Shown: positions 20,860-29,656, counted from the first letter of the stretch. The stretch is DNA of 49,940 bases from Verrucomicrobiia bacterium (GCA_026125285.1 JAHCLO010000039.1:1-49940), one strand, 5' to 3'. Notes: generated from the sequence alone by a model not told the origin. Made by a program: numbers and translations.

Positions 20860-20874
20860 GCAGCGACCGTGCCA
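20860..20874 (-). promoter_or_regulatory. Sigma-54 (-24/-12) promoter
   Basis: On the minus strand the sequence is TGGCACGGTCGCTGC, against the consensus TGGCACG-N4-TTGC. GG (20873-20872) and GC (20861-20860) are exactly 10 bases apart and only one core base differs. Transcription would start near 20848, about 40 bases before the coiled-coil protein gene. Confidence 0.8.
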
Positions 20875-20918
20875 ATACAACCATTCACCAAAATCCCCAT
20901 GAATTCCCATGAATGTTG

Positions 20919-20934
20919 TGAATTCTGCAATTCA
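20919..20934. promoter_or_regulatory. Inverted repeat, possible enhancer site
   Basis: TGAATT-CTGC-AATTCA is a perfect inverted repeat about 46 bases upstream of the -24 element. A related half-site (ATGAATTC) occurs at 20899-20906. It is a candidate binding site for the NtrC-type regulator encoded at 23686-25104; the distance is on the short side for such sites. Confidence 0.35.
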
Positions 20935-21041
20935 GGATCGGAACAAACCTCCGTACCTGGGCGGGAGCACCCAGCGTTGCCGAAGCAAACTTGGGCGCTG
21001 ACGCCCAAGGGCGAAACCCGAAGCCAGCGCCGTGCAGCCAG

Positions 21042-22463
21042 TCAATCAGCCGCGGCGGCCACCGGTACACTCAGGACGAACACGCAACCCCCTTCTGCCG
21101 GGTCCACCAGTTCCAACTTCGCGCCCAAGTGATCCGCAATCTGCTTTGAAATCGCCAAGCCGATACCGCTGCCGCCCTCGCGGGTGGACTTACACGGGAG
21201 AAACAGGTGGGCTCGTTGTTGAACGGGAAATCCCGCTCCCTGGTCCTGCACCCGCCAGTTCCAATAATCATTCTGGCGATCTAACGTTAAGGCGACCGTC
21301 TTGCCGGCTGGGGTGGCTTGAATCGCGTTTTCGACCAAGTTCACGAGAATCAAGCTCACCAAGTTTGCGGTGCGACTGGAAATTCTTCCCTTCGCATCAA
21401 CGGCGACGGCCAGGCGGATGTCGTGCCGTAACCGCAGACTCTCCACCCGTGCGCGAACCGTTTCGACCAGTTCACTAGGCGTCAGTTCGTAAGCTGGCTC
21501 GCCCCGGGCATCCGCCAATACCTCGATGGTTTGCTCGACTAACGACTGCATACGGCGCGCGGCGGTCAACGCATCCTGCCATTCAGGATCCAAAAACTGC
21601 TGCTCTTCGTTCTGATGGCTGCGAACAAACTGTGACAGACTGGCCAGCGGATTCTTAAGGCCATGCATCAGATGCGCCGACACCGCGCCGACCGCGGAAG
21701 CACGCGCGGCCAGGGCCAATTCCTGATTCGCACGCTGAAGCCGTTCACTGCGCTGGGCCAATTCGTGATTAAGGCGCTCCACGCGCCGGAACGCTGGCCA
21801 AAGCATCATCACCAGCACCACGCCCGCGGCAACAAACGTCCCGATTGCCATGCCGCCCAAATGACGATCCAAGGCCTCATACTCCGTGGCGATGCTTCGG
21901 CCTTCGACCAGGAACTGGGCCACGCCGGCGAGATATTGATTGTCTCGCTCATGCAAAGGCACAGCGACCTCCAACATCGGTACGCGCGCCACGTGGCCGG
22001 TCGCAAATTGCGGCAGATAGATGAACACGTCGCTCATTGGGGTATCCGTTCGGAACCGGCTGTGAGGTTTGAACTCGCGTACTGACCGCAACGCCCCCGG
22101 AGCCAGCGGTTGCGGCTGGATCGTAGCCGGAAAAGCATCGGTGAACTCACCCTTCGCATTGAAGAAACGAATCCCTAAGACGCCCCGAAGCCGTGACGCG
22201 AGAATGGCCGCCTCGAATCCAATCTGCTCCCCGGATTCCAAAGGTTCGTCCAGGCCGTTGCCCGCGTCCAATTGCTCCATGAGAGTGGTCGCATACAACG
22301 CTTCCGCGTCGCGGTGGGCGATCTGCTCGCGCACCAGGCCGCGGACAAAAAACCACCCGGCGAGAATCGTCAGTGCCAGCACCGCCAGCGCCAGCCCCAG
22401 CCCCAGCGCCAGTGTGCGGCGCGTGCGCGGCATCAGTTTTTCAAGTGGCGTTGCGTTAATCAT
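21042..22463 (-). CDS. Sensor histidine kinase (NtrB/ZraS-like)
   Basis: A 473-residue membrane kinase: TM1 at about residues 18-42, a periplasmic sensor region (43-200), TM2 at about 202-224, then a short coiled coil. The dimerisation helix has phospho-acceptor His267 in LMHGLKNPLASL, the H-x-x-x-NPL form of sigma-54-linked kinases. The ATPase domain shows the N box (NLVENAIQA), DQGAGFP, and a G2 box GGSGIGLAISKQIADHLG. No obvious HAMP domain. It is the third gene of the regulator / beta-barrel / kinase operon, 17 bases after the beta-barrel gene. It probably senses an envelope or metal signal and phosphorylates the 23686-25104 regulator. Confidence 0.9.
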   Translation of the reverse strand: MINATPLEKLMPRTRRTLALGLGLALAVLALTILAGWFFVRGLVREQIAHRDAEALYATTLMEQLDAGNGLDEPLESGEQIGFEAAILASRLRGVLGIRFFNAKGEFTDAFPATIQPQPLAPGALRSVREFKPHSRFRTDTPMSDVFIYLPQFATGHVARVPMLEVAVPLHERDNQYLAGVAQFLVEGRSIATEYEALDRHLGGMAIGTFVAAGVVLVMMLWPAFRRVERLNHELAQRSERLQRANQELALAARASAVGAVSAHLMHGLKNPLASLSQFVRSHQNEEQQFLDPEWQDALTAARRMQSLVEQTIEVLADARGEPAYELTPSELVETVRARVESLRLRHDIRLAVAVDAKGRISSRTANLVSLILVNLVENAIQATPAGKTVALTLDRQNDYWNWRVQDQGAGFPVQQRAHLFLPCKSTREGGSGIGLAISKQIADHLGAKLELVDPAEGGCVFVLSVPVAAAAD

Positions 22464-22480
22464 GGCCAGAACATTTACAT

Positions 22481-23689
22481 TCAGAATTCAACGCCGATTC
22501 CGCCGTTGATCATCCAATCGCGGTATTCATCCAGCGGGTCATTGCTGAAATTCCACTCCCGCTCGGCGGCCGCATGGAGCAGCCAGTGCTTGCCCAGGCG
22601 TCGCTCCGCCCGCAACTCCAACAAGACATAGGAGCGATCACGATGTTCGCTGCCGACGCGTTGCCGCCGGTAGAGATACCAACCGAATCGCGCCTGTCCC
22701 GTGACCTCCCAGTCGCCGCGGCTCCAACGCAACTGCTCCGCGAACTGCACCCGGTCGTAATCGAAGTAACCCGAACCATCGTCGCGATTGAGCAGCCAAC
22801 CCACCTTTGTGGTGGTTCGCCAGTGACGCGATTCGTCCCAATGGAACCGCCATTGTGCGGTGAGTTCCGGTCGCCAATAGACCAGGCTGCTGTTCGTGAT
22901 GGCCACTCCATTCAAGTCGAATTGCTCGCGCGTATCGTAAAACCGGTGCCGGGATTGAAAGCTAACGGACCACTCAGACCGGCGGCCTTGCTCATGCGTC
23001 AAACTCAGCCGACACCCGCCTTCCCAGAAATCATCCAAGTCCGCAGTGTAAATCTGCCGTTCCATCGCGCCTTCCACCTGCCATCCCCAACCAGGACGCA
23101 TTGCGTGCTTCCAATGCGGACGGAAGGTGAAGCCATGCCCTTCCACCAGGAGTCGTCGCAGGTTGGCCTCCGTTTCGGAAGCGTCAACGATTTGGTTCTG
23201 GTAAAGGTATTGCAGCATCGCTCCCAACTCGTGACCTGCGCGCACGGGCACCGATCCTTGAGCGGTAAACGCAAGCACCTGCTCCTTGGAAACTGACGGT
23301 GAATCAAAGTAGCGAGTATCTTCGCCCCACAGCAGCAGGAGAATTTGCGAACCCGTTTCGGAGAGACGCATGAGCGAAACATCACCCGCAGTGAGGAAAA
23401 ATGCGCTGCTTTCGGGCGCCACACTCGTGCGCAAGACATTGTCGCGATAGCCCACCCCCACCGTGCCCCGCGCACTGCCGTCCCATACAGCGACGGGCGG
23501 AGGATTCGTCAACTCCGTCGCAACTGAAGCCGAATGGAGCTGAACCATCACTAGGCCGATACTGAGTCGCCCCAGTCTTGCCGCCCAGACCTTAAGTGGC
23601 TTGATCATCTCATAGTCACACACCGCAATCGGAACTGAACGTTTTTGCCGCCATCTGCCACCGGTCTCCCTGGATGCCATCCCATTCAT
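22481..23689 (-). CDS. Putative outer-membrane beta-barrel protein
   Basis: A 402-residue protein of alternating polar/aromatic strands (LTAQWRFHWDESRHWRTTTK, WEVTGQARFGWYLYRR) ending in a terminal phenylalanine (GIGVEF), the usual outer-membrane insertion signal. The start at 23689 overlaps the upstream stop as ATGA. A second start at 23608 (MIKPLKVWAARLG) would place a standard signal peptide at the very N-terminus. No family name is recognised. It is encoded between a response regulator and its kinase, which is unusual; it could be a signal-input component or a regulated porin-like protein. Confidence 0.75.
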   Translation of the reverse strand: MNGMASRETGGRWRQKRSVPIAVCDYEMIKPLKVWAARLGRLSIGLVMVQLHSASVATELTNPPPVAVWDGSARGTVGVGYRDNVLRTSVAPESSAFFLTAGDVSLMRLSETGSQILLLLWGEDTRYFDSPSVSKEQVLAFTAQGSVPVRAGHELGAMLQYLYQNQIVDASETEANLRRLLVEGHGFTFRPHWKHAMRPGWGWQVEGAMERQIYTADLDDFWEGGCRLSLTHEQGRRSEWSVSFQSRHRFYDTREQFDLNGVAITNSSLVYWRPELTAQWRFHWDESRHWRTTTKVGWLLNRDDGSGYFDYDRVQFAEQLRWSRGDWEVTGQARFGWYLYRRQRVGSEHRDRSYVLLELRAERRLGKHWLLHAAAEREWNFSNDPLDEYRDWMINGGIGVEF

Positions 23690-25104
23690 GTGCCGTCCTT
23701 GTCCTTCCGATCCCCATGCAACCGGTAGCGCACGAAGTCGCGCGTGACTCCCAACAACCGTGCAGCGTGCGACACGTTGCCGCCGGCCTGCTGCAAAGCC
23801 AGTTGCACCAGTCGGCTCATCGCGTCTTCCAGCACGAATCCCTGTTCCGGGAACATGTAACCGGGATTCAGCCAGTCGCCCGCCCCCGTCACCGGGCCTT
23901 CGAGCGTCGGTGCGGCCCCGGGCAGATGGCGGAAATCCAATGCGGCCGACCGCTCGAAGACCAGTCCGCGCTCCAGTTCATGCGCCAGTTCGCGGACGTT
24001 GCCGGGCCAGGCGTGCGTCAACAACCGGCGTTTGCCCTCCTCGGTGATCTGCCGCAGCGGCAAGCGGTGTTGGCGGCACAATTGAGCCAGCAACTGTTCC
24101 GTCAGCCGCAGGATGTCGTCGCCGCGTTCGCGCAATGGCGGCAGGTTCAAACGGAACAAATCCAGCCGGTGCAGCAGGTCCGCGCGGAATTCGCCGGACT
24201 CGACCGCCGCGCGCAAATCCCGGCTCGTTGCCGCAATCACGCGCACGTCCACCTCGATCTGGCGGTTGCCGCCGAGCCGCCGGATTTTTCGATCTTCAAT
24301 CGCCGTGAGCACCCTGGCCTGCGTGGCCGGGGAGAGACTGGGCAATTCGTCCAGGAATAAAGTTCCGCCGTGAGCCGCCTCGAACAAACCCTGGCGCGCC
24401 GTCCGCGCGTCCGTGAACGCGCCGCGTTCGTGGCCAAACAATTCGGACTCCGCCAGCGTCTCCGGCAACGCGGAACAGTTCATCTCAATCAGCGGTTGCG
24501 CCGCGCGCGGGCCGTGGCGATGCAACCAACGGGCGAGACTGGATTTGCCCGTGCCGGTTTCGCCGAGGATCAAAACGGGCGGCAGGCGTGTCTGCAACCG
24601 GCGGTCGGCGGCGATGATCTGGTCCAATTGCGCGCGCAACGCCGCCAGTGACGCGCCGAAGAAGAACGTCGCGTCGGCTTGGGTTTCCAGCGTATGCTCC
24701 GCCGCGCGCGACGACTGTCGGGCCTGGCGCGCCCGCCGCATGACCAGCGGCAACACCGCCGGTTCGAATGGCTTCACCAGATAATCCAGCGCGCCCAGCC
24801 GGATCGCCTCCACGGCGCCTTCAACGCCCCCTTGAGCCGTCATCACAATGACGCCCGTGGCCGGAGCTATCTCCTGCTGGCGCAACAGGTCCAGGCCCAC
24901 GCCATCCGGCAGGTGGATGTCGAGCAGGACAAAATCAAATTCGAGTGCCGCGAGTTGATTGCGCGCTCCCGCCAAGTTGTCCACCCCGGTCGCATCCGCG
25001 CCGAGCGCTTCCAGATGCGCGGTCAGGCGCCGGCGCAGCATCACTTCATCATCCACCACCAGCACGCTTAACCCCGCGAGCGATCTCTCCAGTCCATCAT
25101 TCAT
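23686..25104 (-). CDS. Sigma-54-dependent response regulator, NtrC family
   Basis: A 472-residue regulator. Receiver domain at residues 12-125 (LVVDDE acidic pocket, phospho-Asp in FVLLDIHLPD, YLVKPFEP lysine). AAA+ domain at about 145-380 has Walker A GETGTGKSS, GHERGAFTDA, Walker B GGTLFLDEL, and R-finger region FRADLLHRLDLFRLNLPPLRER. A Fis-type DNA-binding helix is at the end (GGNVSHAARLLGVTRDFVRYRL). The sigma-54 contact loop reads GAFTDA rather than the textbook GAFTGA, a tolerated variant. ATG 25104 is preferred over GTG 25110 because GAGG lies 5 bases upstream. It leads the operon and likely activates the promoter at 20860-20874. Confidence 0.92.
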   Translation of the reverse strand: MNDGLERSLAGLSVLVVDDEVMLRRRLTAHLEALGADATGVDNLAGARNQLAALEFDFVLLDIHLPDGVGLDLLRQQEIAPATGVIVMTAQGGVEGAVEAIRLGALDYLVKPFEPAVLPLVMRRARQARQSSRAAEHTLETQADATFFFGASLAALRAQLDQIIAADRRLQTRLPPVLILGETGTGKSSLARWLHRHGPRAAQPLIEMNCSALPETLAESELFGHERGAFTDARTARQGLFEAAHGGTLFLDELPSLSPATQARVLTAIEDRKIRRLGGNRQIEVDVRVIAATSRDLRAAVESGEFRADLLHRLDLFRLNLPPLRERGDDILRLTEQLLAQLCRQHRLPLRQITEEGKRRLLTHAWPGNVRELAHELERGLVFERSAALDFRHLPGAAPTLEGPVTGAGDWLNPGYMFPEQGFVLEDAMSRLVQLALQQAGGNVSHAARLLGVTRDFVRYRLHGDRKDKDGT

Positions 25105-25196
25105 ACCCACCTCACTTCCTGCCCGTTACCAGTAACCACCCGGCGACGCGCGAAGTCAATGCGCAGACCATTACAGTTTTGTCATGCGCGCCAGCG

Positions 25197-25210
25197 GGAT
25201 ACGTTCATGC
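25197..25210 (+). promoter_or_regulatory. Candidate sigma-54 promoter for the glycine-rich secreted protein
   Basis: GGATACGTTCATGC has GG and GC exactly 10 bases apart, with TGCA at the -12 side, but the -24 block differs from TGGCACG in at least two places. It lies 79 bases before the 25289 start. It is weaker than the 20860-20874 site. Confidence 0.35.
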
Positions 25211-25288
25211 AAGAATGGTCTGTTGGTCTGAAGCGACGCGATGGACGCGTCCGGCAAACGAGAAACCATACCAACAGAAAGGACAGTT

Positions 25289-25615
25289 ATGAAGCGAATG
25301 ATCATCAGCAGTGTGATGGCGGCGGGGTTGCTAATTGGCGGCCTGACGCTGCCGGCCTTTGGTGGCAACGGCAACGGTTGCGGCTACGGCGGCCCGCCCA
25401 AGTCCGACGAGGAACGCGCCGCCCGCCAGGCCGCGTGCCTGGAGAAAAACGGCGGCATTTGTCCGAACGGCGGCCCCCGCGCCGAATATCCGGGCTTCGG
25501 CCAGGGCAAAGGCCGTGGCCAAGGCAAGGGCTGGGGCAAAGGCGTCTGCGATGGCACCGGCCCGAAAGGCCCGAATGGCAAAGGCCCCGGTCCGCGCGCC
25601 GGCCAGGGACGTTGA
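25289..25615 (+). CDS. Small secreted glycine-rich protein with four cysteines
   Basis: A 108-residue protein. The start at 25289 follows a good ribosome binding site (AAAGGA) and leads straight into a signal peptide (MKRMIISSVMAAGLLIGG ... AFG). The mature part is low complexity: GNGNGCGYGG, then KSDEERAARQAACLEKNGG, then Gly/Lys/Pro repeats (GQGKGRGQGKGWGKG). Four cysteines are spaced over about 60 residues. It is divergent from the response regulator gene and is followed by a hairpin. No family is recognised; metal binding or envelope structure is a guess. Confidence 0.65.
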   Translation: MKRMIISSVMAAGLLIGGLTLPAFGGNGNGCGYGGPPKSDEERAARQAACLEKNGGICPNGGPRAEYPGFGQGKGRGQGKGWGKGVCDGTGPKGPNGKGPGPRAGQGR

Positions 25616-25634
25616 ACCCGTCCTCAACTCCCGG

Positions 25635-25662
25635 ATCGGGTGGTGCTTCTGCGCCACCCGAT
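25635..25662 (+). terminator. Hairpin terminator after the glycine-rich protein gene
   Basis: ATCGGGTGGTGC pairs with GCGCCACCCGAT (12 pairs with one G-U) around a TTCT loop, 19 bases after the stop codon. There is no T-run, so the efficiency is uncertain. Confidence 0.6.
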
Positions 25663-25734
25663 TCGCTTCGAGTACAGGTACGGAAATGACAGGGGCAAGA
25701 GTGCCGAAGATTTCAGAAATTCCATTTTCATCGG

Positions 25735-25970
25735 AGAATGGAAGCCGCTGATGACGCAACGGCCCTCGTCGCGCCACTTCGCGGCCTGATCGTAGGCGCG
25801 AAGAATCGCGTCGCCGGGCAGCGGGCGGAGCAAAGGAGCGCGGTCTTGGGCAGAGCCAGTATATCCAAGTTGCCGAGCGCATGGAGTTCAGTCGGCGCGT
25901 TTGCGCCCAGACGTTCGGATATCTGGCGCGGCCACTGCGGGCAGGCGGACGAGAGCCGAGCAGGCGTCAT
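25735..25970 (-). pseudogene. Broken DprA/LOG-like gene downstream of dinD
   Basis: The start at 25970 overlaps the dinD stop as ATGA. The first frame reads MTPARLSSACPQWP ... LHALGNLDILALPKTALLCSARCP. The family pattern then continues in another frame as PGDAILRAYDQAAKWRDEGRCVISGFHSP. The shift is explained by one missing base near 25812-25822. Similarity stops at about 25735 and the usual 3' part (nucleotide-binding continuation) is absent. DprA-like Rossmann proteins of this short type often accompany mobile DNA. Both the frameshift and the truncation make it non-functional unless the frameshift is a sequencing error. Confidence 0.6.
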
Positions 25971-26833
25971 TCCTTTGATCCGGTGTCAGAAGACGGTTTT
26001 GGGCCGGCCTTGAGCCGTTTCCGCTCGCGGCTTTCCACCCGCTTGATGTTCTCGGCCACGGGCAAATTCTCCGGCATCGTGCCGCCCAGTTCCTGAATCG
26101 TCCGGCGCACCTTGCGCCCGACCTCATGATGGATGCGATTGGCCTGATCCTTGTTGCGCACGTTGTCGCGGCGAAGTTTGTCCTCGGCCTGCGTTGCCCG
26201 GAACAGGTTTGCCGCCAGTTCCGTGCTACCCATGTGGTCGAGGATGTTTTCCTTGGGCTTGAGCCGCTTGCGTTGGTGGATGTCACGCACGCCCAACCCG
26301 CCGTAAAGTCCCCGATACCCGTGATCCATGAAGATGGCGTAATCCACCGGGAGAGCGACACCGGACCGTTTGGCGACGCCCGCCAGTTTCTTGTTGTGCG
26401 TCTTCATCTCCGCGCGCAGCAGCAGCCGCTTTTGATCTTCCGCCAAAGCCTCGTCGTCGGCCAGCTCTTGGCGGCGGGTCTGCACAGCAAAATACGTCTG
26501 CCCCAACGCCACCAGTGGCTTGCTGGGATCGGCGTTTTGGATGATGAGATAGCACGCGTAACGCGACAACATCATCGTTTTCACCGGACGCTGGCCGCCC
26601 TTGCCAATTTCGATCATTTCGGTGATTTCAACGAAATGATCCTCAATGCGCTGGCCGCTGTTGAAACAGGCGATCCGGGCCTTCTCGATGACGGCCTCAA
26701 AGTTGCGGTAATCGGTGTAGCCCAGCACGTCCGCGAAATCCCGGCTCGACCATGACTCGTTGCCATCGGGTCTGACGCGCTTGATGCGCTCAAAGATGTT
26801 GCTGGCGGGAGAAGCGGGCGGTTGGTTGCTCAT
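25967..26833 (-). CDS. dinD: DNA-damage-inducible protein D (DinD) family
   Basis: A 288-residue protein near the usual DinD length (about 275). Recognisable family blocks: IKRVRPDGNESWSSRDFADV (BRO-N-like start), GYTDYRNFEAVIEKA, DHFVEITEMIEIGKGGQRPV, LSRYACYLIIQNADPSKPLV and FAVQTRRQE. The second half has GVALPVDYAIFMDHGYRGLYGGL and DHMGSTELAANLFRATQAE. In E. coli DinD is LexA-controlled and affects RecA activity. Here it appears complete but heads a unit whose second gene is broken, inside a stretch of defence-gene debris, so it may be horizontally acquired. No LexA box was identified upstream. Confidence 0.9.
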   Translation of the reverse strand: MSNQPPASPASNIFERIKRVRPDGNESWSSRDFADVLGYTDYRNFEAVIEKARIACFNSGQRIEDHFVEITEMIEIGKGGQRPVKTMMLSRYACYLIIQNADPSKPLVALGQTYFAVQTRRQELADDEALAEDQKRLLLRAEMKTHNKKLAGVAKRSGVALPVDYAIFMDHGYRGLYGGLGVRDIHQRKRLKPKENILDHMGSTELAANLFRATQAEDKLRRDNVRNKDQANRIHHEVGRKVRRTIQELGGTMPENLPVAENIKRVESRERKRLKAGPKPSSDTGSKE

Positions 26834-26879
26834 GGCGTCTATTTACCCGAAACCGCCGACCGGATGAAGGATGAATTGT

Positions 26880-27104
26880 TCACGCGGTTGACGCCGCCGC
26901 TTTGATCGTCTGGAGCATTTCGGGGTGCGTCCGATCCTTCGCGAACACATCGCGCTGTTGTGACGGGAAAACCCAGACGTGGAACATTTTGAATTCAAGC
27001 ATGGGTTGGTCCTCCTCTGCCTCGGCCTCCCGGCCGAGACGGTATTTGACTTGGTCGCCGAAGCCTTGGCGCAGGCGAGTGTCGTAATGGATGAGGAAAT
27101 CCAA
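26880..27104 (-). pseudogene. Unrecognised short frame, probably a gene fragment
   Basis: About 74 codons with protein-like composition (LIHYDTRLRQGFGDQVKYRL, PMLEFKMFHVWVFPSQQRDV) and no ATG at the start; the frame is entered by TTG directly after a stop. It lies between dinD and the restriction-gene remnant. No family is recognised. It may be the end of a lost gene. Confidence 0.3.
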
Positions 27105-27148
27105 CTACGCCGCCGTGAGACCGTGGCGCCACTAATCCAACCTGGCGA

Positions 27149-28096
27149 TTACTTCGCACTCCTCGCCGTCCTCATTGCCACATCCAAATCTGAACGGAAT
27201 TCAACCAAATCCAGCTTGCGCAGCTTCGTGAAGAACTTCCCGTAGTCTTACGGTGAAATCATGTTGAATTGGTAGCGCATCGGAAGCTTGGATTTCTCCA
27301 GCCACTTGTTCAGCCGGTCAAAGTGGGCACTCGCGTATTCGTGCTTTTTCACGTTTTCGGGCGACGGCTCTTTGATCTCGCTGTCGTCCTTGATTTCGCC
27401 GACGAAGACCCAATTGCCCTGCTTGATGAAGAAGTCGGGGCTGAACTCGCCTCGCTTCGGATGCTCGCCTTTCTTCCAGGCATACTCGATGGAATAGAAG
27501 CCGACCGGCGTGTTCTTCAACCAGGCGTCCACCTTCGCTGCGTAGTCGCGATTGCACAGTTCGCGGACAAACTTTCGCTCCGGCGTTGCATCGGCGATGA
27601 CGAGATTGGCCGGTGTTTTGAAATCAGCGGCGTTCGCCACTGGCTCGCGCCCGTTTGCGAAGTCTCCATCCGGGTCTTCCAATTCGCGGAAAAACTCCTT
27701 TTGCTCGTCTTCGAGCGTGGTCTCGCAGCCCGGCGGATAGAACACCCGCTTTGTTCCGCGCCGCAGTTCCGCCGCGCTGCAACTTTCGGCCTGCCGCTCG
27801 CGCGTGTTCAGTGTCAGCAACGCCTTGGGCGACAACCTGTAAACCACTCGCTTGGCCGATTTCCGTCGCACCGTGCCCAGCGCCTGCAAGAAGTTCTGCC
27901 GGTTCTCATCCGTGACCCGGCCTGTCTTGACCTTGCCCCGCTTTCGTTTGGCCACGCCGCAGTCGTAGTCCAGTTTTGGCGTGCGGATGAAGTCGAAACC
28001 CACCGCTTCCACGGTGTCGTTCACGGCCATGTCGTCGGCCGGCTGCTTGAGCGCGGTGAACTCCCTCTGGTGCAGCTCGTGGATGCGCGCCGCCAC
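27149..28096 (-). pseudogene. C-terminal remnant of a type III restriction enzyme Res subunit
   Basis: About 316 codons matching the endonuclease end of Res proteins. The nuclease motif is visible as GEFSPDFFIKQGNWVFVGEIKDDSE (PD ... E-x-K, given here only as key residues PD, E and K), followed by HFDRLNKWLEK and YQFNMISP. A TAA at 27248-27250 interrupts the frame; the next 33 codons (DYGKFFTKLRKLDLVEFRSD) clearly continue the protein to a stop at 27149. The helicase N-terminal two thirds and the Mod methyltransferase are missing, and the frame is cut off near 28137, close to the histidine kinase gene. The remaining GTG at 28096 is not a credible native start. It is a degraded restriction system. 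Confidence 0.75.
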
Positions 28097-28178
28097 AGGT
28101 AGGAGTGCGAACTTGCGGGTAGTCGCTATTGGACCGCTTCAGCAAATTGCCGGCTCGGAGGCCGTGGCGTTCCGGGCT

Positions 28179-29648
28179 TTAGCGGTGGGTTGGCAGGGTG
28201 ACGACAAACTCGGTCCAGCCAGGGCGGCTTTCTTTCAAGGTCAATTCCCCGCCGTGGGCGCGGATGATTTCCCGGGCGAGGCTCAGGCCAAGTCCAATCC
28301 CATCGCCGCGGGGTCGTTCCATGCGTTGGGTGCGGTAGAAGCGCTCGAAGATCTTGGGCTGGTCGGCTGGCGGAATCCCCGGGCCGGTGTTGCCGATGGT
28401 GAATTCCACGCTGTCCGGCATTGCCTGCAGCCGCAGCGACACTTTGCCGTCGGGGTGATTGTATTTGATGGCGTTGCCAATGAGGTTGAACAGGGCGGTG
28501 CGCAACAGCGCGGGGTCGGCGGGCACGGGCGGTTGCGGTTCGATTTGAGTCTCCAAGGTCAGGCGCGAGTCCGCCGCCAGCACGCGGGCGTCCTCGATCA
28601 TGGCCTTCAGTTCCGTGCTCAACTCGACCGGCTGCCGTGCCAGCTTGAGCTGGCCGGCGTCGGCCTGCGCCAGCAGCAGGAGACTGCGGGTGATGACTTT
28701 CAGACGCTGGGTTTCCTCGAGCAGATTGGAGAAGAGTTGTTGCTCCGGCGACCCGGGGACGGCGGCTTGCAGCGCGTTCTCCAGTTCGCCCTGCATGATG
28801 GCGAGCGGGGTTTTGATCTCGTGGGACGCATCCGCACTGAAGCGCGTGGCTTGGCGAAAGCTGGCTTCCAGCCGATCCATCATGTGGTTGAGCACGTGGA
28901 TGACGCGGGCGGCCTCGGGACTTTCCCGGCTTTCCGGGATGCGTTGGTCCAGTCCGCGCGCTGTCACCCGCTCGGCGGTGTCGGCGATGACGGTCAACGG
29001 ACGCAACGCGCGGCCCGCCACCAGCCAGCCGCCAAAGCCGACCAGGAACAATGCCACCGGGAGCGCCAGCAGGAAGTTGTTGCGGAGGCGGTTTATTTCG
29101 GCGCGCGGCCCGGCGTAGTTCAAGCCAATGACGAGCGTGGTCTGGTCCGTGCCCAACATTCCAAGCCGCCATTCCGTGTCGGCGGTTCGCGCGGAGAGAA
29201 ATCTGGGTTGCTTGGTGAACGTCACTTGACCGCCACCAGCGCCCGGCCCCAGGCCACGGCCCGCGCCACCCGGTCCCCGACCCAATCCGCCGCCGACCGT
29301 CACCGGCTCGGGATTGGTTTCCAATCTGCAGTCCAGCGTCGTCGGATCCAGTTCCTTTGGCCAGCCGGAGGAGGTGTGCAGCACCGTCCCGTTGACGTCC
29401 TTGACCAGCAGAATGATCTGGTCCTGGTGTCCCGAGCCGAAGATGAACTCCAGCGCGTCATCGAGGCGCTGGTAATTGCCGCGACTGCCAATCCAGCCCG
29501 GATGCCGCGCGCCGAGCGAACGAATTTCCGTGTCCACACTCTCCAACTTTTGCCGCGCGACGAGCGCCAGAGTCGCCCATGCAAATCCGGCCAACACCGC
29601 CCCGGAGACGGCGGCGGAGAGCAACGCGATTTTGAGGCGCGAGGTCAT
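28179..29648 (-). CDS. Sensor histidine kinase (OmpR-partner type)
   Basis: A 489-residue membrane kinase. ATG 29648 (MTSRLKIALLSAA) is chosen because it opens the first transmembrane helix; longer frames read into the TCCGAA repeat. TM1 at about 6-28, a periplasmic region with a glycine-rich insert (GGGLGRGPGGAGRGLG) near 130-150, TM2 at about 195-215, HAMP (RALRPLTVIADTAERV), HisKA with FSADASHEIKTPLA, and HATPase with NLIGNAIKYN, NTGPGIP, FERFYR and GIGLGLSLAREI. All catalytic boxes are present. It pairs with the regulator at 29763-30455, which precedes it on the same strand. Such pairs often control metal efflux or envelope genes. Confidence 0.92.
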   Translation of the reverse strand: MTSRLKIALLSAAVSGAVLAGFAWATLALVARQKLESVDTEIRSLGARHPGWIGSRGNYQRLDDALEFIFGSGHQDQIILLVKDVNGTVLHTSSGWPKELDPTTLDCRLETNPEPVTVGGGLGRGPGGAGRGLGPGAGGGQVTFTKQPRFLSARTADTEWRLGMLGTDQTTLVIGLNYAGPRAEINRLRNNFLLALPVALFLVGFGGWLVAGRALRPLTVIADTAERVTARGLDQRIPESRESPEAARVIHVLNHMMDRLEASFRQATRFSADASHEIKTPLAIMQGELENALQAAVPGSPEQQLFSNLLEETQRLKVITRSLLLLAQADAGQLKLARQPVELSTELKAMIEDARVLAADSRLTLETQIEPQPPVPADPALLRTALFNLIGNAIKYNHPDGKVSLRLQAMPDSVEFTIGNTGPGIPPADQPKIFERFYRTQRMERPRGDGIGLGLSLAREIIRAHGGELTLKESRPGWTEFVVTLPTHR

Positions 29649-29656
29649 GGCGTCAA

